Assembly (NCBI GenBank): GCA_014526335.1
Contig: JACTAT010000027.1
Location: 2,026,416-2,090,415 of the forward strand
DNA length: 64,000 nt
Origin: Chrysaora quinquecirrha
Taxonomy: Eukaryota > Cnidaria > Scyphozoa > Semaeostomeae > Pelagiidae
Direction: 5' to 3'
Numbering within the stretch: position 1 is the stretch's first letter; each line of letters begins with the position of its first letter. The notes below the pieces were generated by a model. It was not told where the DNA came from, searched no databases, and was given only the letters and a program-made list of their open reading frames with translations. The position numbers and the translations under genes are program-made. Below, one piece after another: positions 24,901 to 30,495 of the stretch.

Positions 24901-27900
24901 CACCACAGTAGTGATTATCCACCACAGTAGTGATTATAGATTCGCTAGCGTGTCAATGGCACACCCCACAACGAAGCTCATGTAATCTCCCTGCGATGAG
25001 GGGACGGGCTTTTGATAGTGTCTAGCAGATAGACCTCGTGATAAGTAGACTTCTGAGAGAGAATTGACGAAATAATTAAAACTGTGGTGTTTAGGACGAC
25101 ACTAAAGATATTAAGAAGAAGTTTCATTAAAATTTGATTGTTTCATTACAGAGTGCAAACACCGGTTCAGATATTACTCAGAGAATGATCTTATTGTCAA
25201 GCCCGACCGAGCTACAGTCTGGTTAGTTATTCTTTACTTTATTTCTTTGATGGTGTCACAGCAGACAATCTTAAACGATGATACTGTAAAATAGCGAGAA
25301 ATAGGCGAAAAATCTCTGGACACACTTGAAAGCTGTTTTCGTCTGACACTACTCTGACTATAAACGGCAGAAACAGACCGAAACAATTGACTAAGGCGGA
25401 ATTTAGCGATGACTCAAAGAGCAACCTTCTTAAAGTAACCCAGATGCTGATAAAAGTCCACCGGCCAGAAAATGAAGCCAAATTGGCATTGTATTGATGA
25501 TATTCTGGAATGAGTAAAAATTTCCATTCAAATTCTTTTTAAGGAACTTCCACCAATATGGAACTTTTCAATATTTCCAGATTTGGAGTTTTTTCATTCA
25601 AAATCTGCATTCAGATTCCAGAATATAGATAGTCTTCATGCAAAGTTTTGCTGCCCTAGTGTATAAATTAATGGTTTCAAGTCGCATTTCAACAATCATA
25701 GTATAATTTGAACATTCATATTATCAGTGTATGTTGGCACTTGTTACGGAAAACTCCAAATCTAGAATATTTTATGATTGCCGAAAACTCAAAATCGTAA
25801 ATAATTTGTAGAATATCGACACTTTTCAGAGAAATCACACGACGCTAGCTAAAACTCCATGAATTGTGAATTGTGAATTGTAATTCCTTATGGATTGTAG
25901 TTTAGTCTTTATTAGTCTAACTCTTGAACTCTGAATACTTCGTCCATGAAAACCAGACTCGCGTGCTGCAACATTATAGAAGAACCTTAGACGTCTGTCC
26001 ATCCAGGACCAAATTTCATGAAAAGTATGCGACGCGTCGTAGCATTATGTTTCGAATCAGTCTAGTCCACCGAGTTTAGCCCACCGTACCGGCCAGTCAA
26101 CAATATTAAACTAACCACAGCCATCCGAGTGAATCAATATTAAAAATTAAATAAATAAAAGCTGTTTGATTATGGTTTGAGCACTCGTCATTCTCCTTAA
26201 AAAGACTGCTATACACGTGTTATACAAACTTTAAGGGGTTGCATTTATTGCGATTCGTGTAAATTTTACATATACAGTATGAATTAATACGACATACCGT
26301 ATAAGTTTAAATGCGGAGAAAAGCAATTTTAAAACCAAGTTTTCTTCATAAGTTGAACAATTGGCTTGTGTTCCCTTGCAGTCAGTGTAAGAATGGAGAC
26401 TGGCTTTGTGATGACAAGAAGAAGAAGAGTAAGTGATATTATATCCTTTATTACCTTAATTATCATCCAAACGTAGTATTATGTTATTGTTTCCCACTGC
26501 AGTGAGCTAGAGGACCTTTCCATCTATTGAATTCACATAAGTGAAGTTTTGTGAGTTTGCTAAACGAGACAAGGAATCTCCTTCAGGGAATCAGGCGTCC
26601 GTTTTGTGCCACATTGCAACGTCCGCACCTCGTCCTGTACGATTTAAAATTTATTGGCAAACTTTTTTGGCCGAAGCCCCAAATTTCGCAAATTTGCTCA
26701 GGTATTACTCAAGCTAGCGAATCTATACGCACTACTGTGGTGGATACGCACTACTGTGGTGGTGTATTTTGCTAAAAATTTCCAACATGTTCAAAACATT
26801 CCCAGCAAACACCGTCGCTGGTTTATGTCGCTAGTTTTGCTACCTGGTCGATCAATCAATTTACAATCAAGCAATCGTCAAATCTTTTGAGAGAATACAT
26901 TGAAAATGCAGATATCTGGAAATATCAGAAGTGGAAGAAGAGCTTATAGCTATTCGAGGCGCTCTGCTGGGCTAATAGGCTTTTCAAAGATTTTGCTTTC
27001 TATTGAAGTATGATGCCTTAAGATAAGAAGTCTTTAATGGCACTCTGTTGGTAAACATTGCAAAATTTTATTTGCCTAACAATGTTCCCCATTTTCGCAG
27101 TTGCGCACACTGTAGCACAATACGCAAAGAAATCTTTTCACTCTATTTTGTGAGCAAATAACGGACAAAAAGGAGGGTGACTGTTTCTCTTTAAGGCTTT
27201 CGATCTGTAATTTTTGAGAGAACTGCTTTAAAATCAATAGAATCGTTACGTTATTCGAGAAGCTTTCGACGTATTTAGCGTATTTATATGAATAACAGAC
27301 AAAAGGAACTTAAGAGTTCTTTGCAGTGTAGAAGAACTTAAGACCTTTTTGCGGCGAAGTGTTGAATTGCAAATCAAAGGCAGAAACACTGTGATGCAAG
27401 GACAAACAAAAGACAACAATGCTATGTTAAATACTTAAAAAACTTAGTTGTCTTTGTTTGCCCTTATAGCGCGATGTTTCTGCCTTTATTTTACACATTT
27501 TACTATTTTTACACGTTTCATTTTTTCCTTCCAATGGACTACGCTGCTGCATTCTTTTTTTCATGATATTGATCTCTGATATTTCTTCATGCAGCATGCA
27601 AAGACGAAACTGGTTTAGTCTACCAAATTGGTGAAGTCAGAAAGCCTGACTGCAATACATGGTAAGAAAAGCAGATAATTAGCTAACATTATTTTATCAA
27701 AACATTATCACTATCGATTCAACATTACGAAATTTATTTCATTACTGAGCTAGAATGCAAAGTCCTGTTGGCTCGTTGTTGTTGATCGGAAGAAAGCATG
27801 CCCTCTCATACAGAACCTTTTTATGCATGCTATTATTGGTAAAATGAGACGTGTCGTCCAAGCAGATAAATTTTGGAGTAGAAATCAACGGCTACGGCCC

Positions 27901-28954
27901 CAAAGCATTTAAGTAGAGAGCAGAGCAGAGGGACAAACGACTCCTGCAGAGTTGTAACTTTGAGTGTTTGTTAGTGCATTTAAATGCTTGTATTACTAAC
28001 AAAAGGTTCTTAGAATCCAAGTCCTAAAACTGTAAGTTTCTTGATGTGCAGACCGGCTCAGAAACAGTTGCACCAATGATAATGATGAATCGCAACTATC
28101 AATGGTGTGATTGCTTTTAAGACCCCATTTGAACTGTTCCGTTCCCGAAAAGGTCTTATTAAGCTCTTTGTTTACATGGTTACGCATGGAATAAATGGTA
28201 CCTACCAATGGTAGGTTCCTTTTTGGGAACGGGATCATTTCTTCTTTGGTGCGCTAGAAAAGTGGATCCATTTGTATTCGTTCCCGTGTAAGCGCAATGA
28301 AAACGTACCCATATCGTGCCCGAAACACCCGGTTTTTTTAGTCCGTATCTTTTCATCTCGTGCAAACTGGTCAACGTCTTGTATTAAATACTAACATAGG
28401 TTTGGTTTCTTAGAATCCGTCCCGATTTTGCAAGTTTCTCAAGTTAGACACAAGCATTGTGCCAGCTCCAAAGATAGTCGACATGGCGGAGTTGCTAAGG
28501 CTTGGGTCAAGGTTGACTGGTCATAGGCTCGAATCTCGTTGGAACAACTCTTCACACTTTATCTATAATGGTTCCAAGGTCGAAAAATAAGTACCAAGGT
28601 TACTCGTTGTGGATATTAGTCCGGAGGCTGCCGGGACACAGCTGTATAATTACACAAGTTAATGCCCTGCGTTAACAGATAATGCTTAGCTTGCGTCCCG
28701 TTGCTTTTTTCATATCAAATAAGTATACATAATACAATGTACAATGAATAATACACCTTACAAATGAATAAACGTTCCGTCTCATAATTAATCGTAACTG
28801 CGATTCAAGGGGGCTTAAATAAATTTGGCCTTTCATACATTGTGATTACTGATCCGATGTGTTTGCCGATTTGTCAACAGTATCTGTGCTGAAGGAGGCA
28901 AATGGGCCTGTACAGCAATGGCTTGTCCAGAAGAGAAGGATGAGGACAAGGATG
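1575..28954 (+). CDS. Multi-exon YbaY-like / VWC-domain secreted or matrix protein (partial at both ends)
   Basis: Sixteen exons join without a stop: 1575-1628, 3623-3649, 4457-4519, 6963-6992, 9008-9385, 10377-10454, 11171-11203, 12250-12303, 13458-13499, 13770-14147, 15152-15718, 16393-16611, 25152-25221, 26382-26428, 27595-27661, 28881-28954 (2181 nt, 727 codons). All introns are GT-AG. Almost all are phase 1, the exceptions being two phase-2 introns that split the last two Cys modules at the same place. Order of parts: Pro-rich linkers, YbaY-like domain 1, Lys/Asp/Glu-rich linkers, YbaY-like domain 2, acidic spacer, three VWC domains, two half-VWC modules. VWC domains are typical of extracellular binding and matrix proteins, so secretion is inferred. 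The signal-peptide exon and the final exon were not found. The ordered phases and many strong donors (GTAAGT, GTGAGT) make the model robust, but individual micro-exons are less certain and others may be missed. Intron 12 (16612-25151) is 8.5 kb of nested repeats. Confidence 0.75.
2766..3056 (-). mobile_element. TTCTTAA-rich MITE family, decayed copy
   Basis: Matches the reverse complement of 46412-46770 along its length, for example AACCTAGTACCACT...ACATTCACTGAA and TTTTCATAAGCC. The terminal repeats are eroded. It lies in the first visible intron of the YbaY/VWC gene. Confidence 0.6.
3979..4449. mobile_element. MITE abutting a micro-exon
   Basis: Inverted ends AGACCTTTTCAAAGAGGT and ACCTCTTTGAAAAGCCT bound a ~470-bp element. 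A longer inner inverted match covers GGAAGATGGC...GGGAATCCTCTCCGCG against CGCGGAGAGGATTCCC...CCATCTTCC. Its right end lies about 8 bp before the exon at 4457. Confidence 0.7.
4620..4690. repeat. A-rich simple repeat
   Basis: Runs of AAATA / ATAAAAAT units with no other content. Confidence 0.7.
4972..5506. mobile_element. piggyBac-like MITE, copy 2
   Basis: A 535-bp element with 15-17 bp terminal inverted repeats (CCCTATTCTTACCAA / TTGGTAAGAATAGGG). TTAA follows the right end (5507-5510); the left flank reads TGAA, one mismatch from TTAA. It shares the CCCTATT end, sub-terminal G-run and TCACGTGA with copy 1, but is otherwise diverged. Confidence 0.7.
7182..7896. mobile_element. Element with 16-bp inverted ends and a CT-rich minisatellite core
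   Basis: CATGTTTGAAGAATGA (7182-7197) is repeated inverted at 7881-7896. Outside it on both sides is AAATTATCATCTATATA (7144-7160 and 7898-7914), possibly a long direct flank repeat. The core (7290-7640) is a degenerate array of TTCCC-containing 12- to 18-mers such as GATTCCCACTTGTTCCC, which creates the spurious open frames here. Confidence 0.55.
9008..9385 (+). CDS. YbaY/YscW-like domain 1 (single 378-nt exon)
   Basis: This phase 1-1 exon encodes 126 residues with the hallmarks of the YbaY/YscW family: an opening strand (MKIRGNLTF), LPSPSCL, then the signature DVSLADAPS, and later YSVSATLNVGWC followed by a DDFLTDT segment equivalent to the family's C-terminal strand. In bacteria YbaY/YscW proteins are small periplasmic lipoproteins or chaperones; the function in animals is unknown to me. 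Two Cys (in SPSCL and GWC) are shared with domain 2 and may form a disulfide. The acceptor is CTTACAG and the donor GTAAGT. Length and phase equal those of the exon at 13770-14147, which shows exon duplication. Confidence 0.8.
9595..10010 (+). mobile_element. SINE/Penelope-like non-autonomous repeat with GATA tail
   Basis: A GC-richer block with a defined edge, ending in (TAGA)n from about 9968. It has no coding frame. It contains a hammerhead-ribozyme-like core (9801-9851). Hammerhead-bearing SINEs, retrozymes and Penelope-like elements are known in molluscs, cnidarians and flatworms. Assignment among them is inference. Confidence 0.55.
9801..9851 (+). ncRNA. Degenerate type I hammerhead ribozyme motif
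   Basis: CTGATGA (9811-9817) is followed by stem-loop II, then AAAA where the catalytic core needs GAAA, then a minimal stem III and GTC at 9840-9842. Flanking TAGCTGCA (9803-9810) pairs with TGTAGCTG (9843-9850) over eight base pairs, with G-U wobbles, forming stem I. Stem II also has a mismatch. The order CUGAUGA, stem II, (G)AAA, stem III, UH, stem I is that of a type I hammerhead. Two core or stem changes make it probably inactive. Confidence 0.5.
10377..13499 (+). CDS. Charged linker exons between the two YbaY-like domains
   Basis: Four phase 1-1 exons: 10377-10454 (Lys-rich, YKKPQYKKKTEKQ...), 11171-11203 (EQQRDAFEVP), 12250-12303 (DILKKIEDDDDDEDKAKD) and 13458-13499 (PEIGELKFVKLPVY). 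They make an extended, highly charged spacer that is basic first and then acidic. No domain is recognised. The joins preserve frame and phase from domain 1 into domain 2. Donors at 12304 (GTGAGT) and 13500 (GTATGT) are good; those at 10455 (GTATTT) and 11204 (GTACTG) are weaker, so the second exon in particular could be wrong. Intervening introns carry a hAT-like end fragment, a TA-flanked MITE and a (TTTGA)n microsatellite. Confidence 0.55.
10751..10805. mobile_element. hAT-like terminal fragment
   Basis: CAGGGGCGTCGCCAAAGGGG followed by G-runs and CCCCCGCACCCC. This resembles the CAGGGGCGTAGCC terminus common in animal hAT-type elements. A related motif (GTGTAGCCAAGGGGG) occurs near 61968. 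No partner end was identified. Confidence 0.4.
11550..11902. mobile_element. MITE with TAAGCAAC sub-terminal repeats
   Basis: Inverted ends TTTTTTAATAAGCAAC and GTTGCTTATTAAAAAA bound ~350 bp. AAGCAACT and AGGGCT motifs recur inside. TA flanks are possible on both sides. It lies in an intron of the YbaY/VWC gene. Confidence 0.6.
13080..13405. repeat. (TTTGA)n microsatellite
   Basis: About 320 bp of TTGATTTGATTTGATTTGAT pentamers with frequent single-base variants, purest at 13280-13370. It lies about 50 bp before the exon at 13458, so it shortens the usable branch-site region of that intron. Confidence 0.9.
13770..14147 (+). CDS. YbaY/YscW-like domain 2 (single 378-nt exon)
   Basis: This is a second phase 1-1 exon of 378 nt with the same layout as 9008-9385: NITIKGKVKF, LPSPSCLKIEF, DISLQDVPS, FSVSAVLNIGWC, then WVRNDDFLSVTTF. 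Conserved Cys lie in SPSCL and GWC. The acceptor follows CTAATGTAG and the donor is GTGAGT. The next exon begins with the two bases that complete a Cys codon (Y-C-K-G-S-K-C), so the frame continues into the acidic spacer and VWC region. The two domains are clearly paralogous but well diverged, so the duplication is not recent. Confidence 0.8.
14510..14905. mobile_element. TA-flanked MITE of the TTCTTAA-rich family
   Basis: A 396-bp element with inverted ends CACACTTTTTTTTTATAAG / TTATAAAAAAAAAAGTGTG, flanked by TA on both sides, as in Tc1/mariner-type insertions. The interior repeats ATTCTTAA and GAGCCT motifs. Confidence 0.75.
15152..15718 (+). CDS. Acidic spacer plus two von Willebrand C domains
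   Basis: This exon of 567 nt (phase 1-1) encodes 189 residues. The first ~65 are acidic and Lys/Pro-rich (DGDDDDSKPEKEG). VWC domain 1 runs from CKDERSGKLY through CMHCTC, MACASPMC and ends in the diagnostic CCPVC. VWC domain 2 starts CSENGRTKIAKRDRW, has CSVCQCTKDGVVC and ends CKPVC; it lacks the paired CC near its end. VWC domains bind TGF-beta/BMP ligands or matrix partners in known proteins; which applies here is unknown. The acceptor is TTTTCAG and the donor GTAAGT. The minus-strand reading frames over this exon are shadows. Confidence 0.85.
16000..16363. mobile_element. Palindromic MITE next to the third VWC exon
   Basis: AGAGTGGCAAAGT at the left is matched inverted by CACTTTGCAACTCT at the right. 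The centre holds a further hairpin (TGTATTTTTGCACCTGGTTC / GAACCAGGCGCAAAAATACA). The whole 364 bp is close to a complete palindrome. It ends 29 bp before the exon at 16393. Confidence 0.75.
16393..16611 (+). CDS. Third von Willebrand C domain exon
   Basis: This 219-nt phase 1-1 exon begins IKPFKEPYHKGCFKPDGS and contains CTECTC, VQCYSPPC, and the VWC end motif GECCPDC. An open frame runs upstream to 16341, but the first 50 bases belong to a palindromic repeat ending at 16363; the true start is the acceptor TTTTTATTAG. The donor is GTAAGA. A 93-94 bp tandem repeat starts a few bases after the donor, so this exon is hemmed in by repeats on both sides (29 bp and about 8 bp away). Confidence 0.8.
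16620..16918 (+). repeat. 93-94 bp tandem repeat split by the fold-back element
   Basis: About 3.2 units beginning AAACTTCAGTTTATTTT (starts 16620, 16713, 16807, 16901). The array resumes at 21843-21960 after the 4.9-kb insertion. It begins within ten bases of the exon donor at 16612. Confidence 0.85.
17082..18290. repeat. ~154-bp tandem repeat array (left arm)
   Basis: Eight units start at GGCCATTCC: 17082, 17238, 17392, 17548, 17701, 17852, 18007 and 18158. Units differ by small indels (homopolymer length) and few substitutions, so they were homogenised recently. Short open frames across it are artefacts. Confidence 0.9.
19482..19568 (+). CDS. Short exon-like frame inside the nested element (left)
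   Basis: An ATG context (CAAAATGGCG) opens MANSRVSAVRNIVWDEDRFS and eight more residues before a stop. It lies after a CCAAT-bearing, GC-richer stretch (19380-19480). Function unknown; it could be the first exon of a captured or element-encoded transcript. Confidence 0.25.
   Translation: MANSRVSAVRNIVWDEDRFSQSLHHIRN
21100..21273 (-). CDS. Short exon-like frame inside the nested element (right), CxxC start
   Basis: A 57-residue minus-strand frame beginning MSCVICFTEFTKKPSWDF and continuing ...GDFDVRKALQRLNFLVETRP..., with a C-x2-C at the start. A potential donor (GTTTGG) lies near the end, where a second C-x2-C would be expected in a zinc-binding fold. It follows a GC-rich stretch (21350-21420) resembling a promoter. 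Too short for a confident call. Confidence 0.3.
   Translation of the reverse strand: MSCVICFTEFTKKPSWDFNLVDGKGDFDVRKALQRLNFLVETRPTTDEKSYVWWFPH
21978..23729. mobile_element. 1.75-kb non-autonomous DNA element with 8-bp target duplication
   Basis: Perfect 17-bp inverted ends CCCGGGGGGGTAACTTC / GAAGTTACCCCCCCGGG flanked by AAACGAAC on both sides (21970-21977, 23730-23737). Sub-terminal ACCCCAAAATTTAT-like motifs recur at both ends. 8-bp duplications are typical of hAT and P superfamilies. The interior has no transposase frame; a TTTCGCGCCAAAA motif occurs at 22879. Confidence 0.85.
24218..24952. mobile_element. 735-bp inverted-end element built of 64-bp tandem repeats
   Basis: Ends CACGCTAGCGAATCTATAAT and the inverse, flanked by TCAAT (24213-24217, 24953-24957). 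The left side has about six 64-bp units (TGGTGGATAATCACTACTTG...). The right side has the inverted counterpart. Overlapping Gly/Trp/Tyr-rich open frames here are artefacts of the 64-bp period. A 50-bp solo end of the same family is at 26712-26763. Confidence 0.8.
25152..26428 (+). CDS. Cys-rich half-VWC module A (two exons)
   Basis: Exons 25152-25221 (phase 1 to 2) and 26382-26428 (phase 2 to 1) encode CKHRFRYYSENDLIVKP... joined to CQCKNGDWLCDDKKKK. The split Cys codon (TG | T) rebuilds a C-x-C motif. The pattern C...G/S..Y..(N)DL/GE...C-x-C..G.W.C matches the first half of a VWC domain; the second half (CCPxC) is absent. The acceptor at 26382 follows TTCCCTTGCAG and the donor is GTAAGT. Both exons are far below usual length cut-offs, but phase and motif agree with module B, so the call is fairly safe. 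Confidence 0.65.
25285..25500 (+). repeat. Dispersed repeat family (CAGAAACAGACCGAAACAAT), copy 1
   Basis: Shares GTCTGACACT, CAGAAACAGACCGAAACAAT, GACTAAGGCGGAATT and AATTGGCATTGT in order with 36590-36800, 41385-41530 and the inverse of 41605-41880. Diverged, no coding capacity; ends not defined. Confidence 0.7.
26712..26763 (+). mobile_element. Solo end fragment of the GCTAGCGAATCTATA element family
   Basis: GCTAGCGAATCTATACGCAC followed by two ACTACTGTGGTGG motifs, matching the left end of 24218-24952 with T/G changes. No opposite end nearby. Confidence 0.6.
27375..27489. mobile_element. 115-bp hairpin MITE
   Basis: AAAGGCAGAAACA...GACAAACAAAAGACAAC is followed, after a short AT-rich loop, by its inverse GTTGTCTTTGTTTG...TGTTTCTGCCTTT. 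The two arms are about 45 bp with few mismatches. Confidence 0.7.
27595..28954 (+). CDS. Cys-rich half-VWC module B (two exons)
   Basis: Exons 27595-27661 and 28881-28954 encode CKDETGLVYQIGEVRKPDCN joined to CICAEGGKWACTAMACPEEK and an acidic tail. The intron sits in exactly the same place and phase (2) as in module A, within the first Cys of C-x-C. The donor after 28954 is GTAAGA; reading through it instead would reach a stop at about 28979. The next exon, if any, was not found. The following DNA (29 kb on) is repeats and the Copia element, so the gene may end here or resume far downstream. Confidence 0.65.
28477..28660 (+). mobile_element. tRNA-derived SINE-like sequence
   Basis: CGACATGGCGGAGTTGCTAA resembles a type II (Ser/Leu) tRNA 5' half with A box. 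AGGCTCGAATCTC (28525-28537) resembles a B box. The acceptor stem and anticodon arm do not fold properly, so it is not a working tRNA gene. About 120 bp of unrelated body follows. Confidence 0.5.
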
Positions 28955-29571
28955 GTAAGATGGATTTGCTTGTTTTTCTTTGAAATAAAAATATACAGGT
29001 TGCCAGGAAATGTGATATTTAACGTTATTTTGGTATTTTTTTCTTGAAGTCGTGCTACCTAAGCACACTTGGAGATTTGTTTAGCTTCTGCGCAGGCGAG
29101 AAATTCTTATTTTGCATACATTACCTTCGCATTTGCAGTTGCATTTGTAGGCATGCCTTCTTTTACAATTCCAAAGCCACCTACACCTTTAGAATTGCAA
29201 GTCTGGTAAACAACTGTAAATGTGTTTAAAACGAAATAGCCAAGAGAAGCTATGGTAAATACAACTCGCAAAACCAGGGAAAAATCCAACATATCGTCTA
29301 AAACATGTGAATTTGGTGGTAGATCACTAATTGACAAGTGGGACTTCATAAAACTTCTTGTGGTGGCTATTCAACAATATTATGTTTTTCTCCCCTATAC
29401 TTTCCAATACACTCTTCTGAAGCCTCGAAATCGGCAAAATTCGGAATCATTGCAGAGATAATCGAACACCACTGCCAGAAAGTGCTTGCTGAGTATATTC
29501 CGAATAAAGGTTCAAATTGGGTTGCCCTCCTGATTGCCGCCCTGCAAGCAGGATCTTTTTCTCACTTCTGC
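28955..29571. other. Intergenic or intronic stretch without recognised content
   Basis: Open frames up to 90 codons on both strands overlap each other and show no family features. No repeat or RNA gene seen. Confidence 0.5.
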
Positions 29572-30199
29572 AACATTTCAGGGGAGCACTCAAAATTCAT
29601 CGCTCGATAACTCCCTGTAGCGTTGCTTAATTTTAACAAATAGGGTCTCCTTTGAATGTGCTCAGCAAGCCTTTTCTGGCTGCTGTTTTCGATTTTTGAT
29701 GCAATTATTTAAGATTTCTGCCATTTTCAAGGTTTCAAAGTATATAGAAAAGTATACGGGGAAAACATATATTGTTGCTGGATTATCCCTACAAATAACT
29801 TAGAGAGGTCCATCCAGTTGATTTGTCATATACAAGCCAGCGCGCTTGTTTTAAACTATTTTTTGCATTACTCGCCAATTTGCTTAACATTTCAGGGGAG
29901 CACTCAAAATTCATCGCTCGATAACTGCCTGTAGCGTTGCTTAATTTTAACAAACAGGGTCTCCTTTGAATGTACTCAGCAAGCCTTTCCTGGCGGCTGT
30001 TTTCGATTTTTGATGCAATTATTTAGGATTTCTGCCATTTTCAAGGTTTCAAAGTATATAGAAAAGTATACGGGGAAAACATATATTGTTGCTGGATTAT
30101 CCCTACAAGTAACTTAGAGAGGTCCATCCAGTTGATTTGTCATATACAAGCCAGTGCGCTTGTTTTGGACTACTTTTTGCATTACTCGCCAATTTTGCA
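29572..30199 (+). repeat. 314-bp tandem duplication
   Basis: Two copies (29572-29885 and 29886-30199) start at AACATTTCAGGGGAGCACTC and are nearly identical, differing by scattered single bases. The Copia target duplication starts 14 bp after the second copy. No coding. Confidence 0.9.
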
Positions 30200-30217
30200 T
30201 GCTGACCGACAGTTTTT

Positions 30218-30429
30218 TGTTAAAATTACCAGAGCAGACGCAAAAATAACGAAGTGAACATTAATACAGCAAAAACTAAACTCAGCGAAAAACACAGATT
30301 ACTAACAAAAGATCACGAGACGTAGATACTGGTAAACAAGGTAATAAATCATGACAGTCACATTGTCCGTGTAAATAAAAGAATAATGGGTTCTTCTCTA
30401 TTTATCGAACAGAGTCCAATATTCTAACA
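30218..30429 (-). repeat. Copia 3' LTR
   Basis: A 212-bp terminal repeat that starts TGTTAAAATTACC and ends TATTCTAACA on the plus strand. It differs from the other LTR at three positions only. Confidence 0.93.
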
Positions 30430-30495
30430 CTCCCACTCGATAAATACGTTGAAGAACGAACAAAACTTGAAGAAAAATATGAACAAAAATGTCTT

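Noticed and set aside
28477..28543. Functional tRNA gene
   Set aside because: A- and B-box-like motifs are present, but the acceptor and anticodon stems do not pair; a SINE head is more likely.
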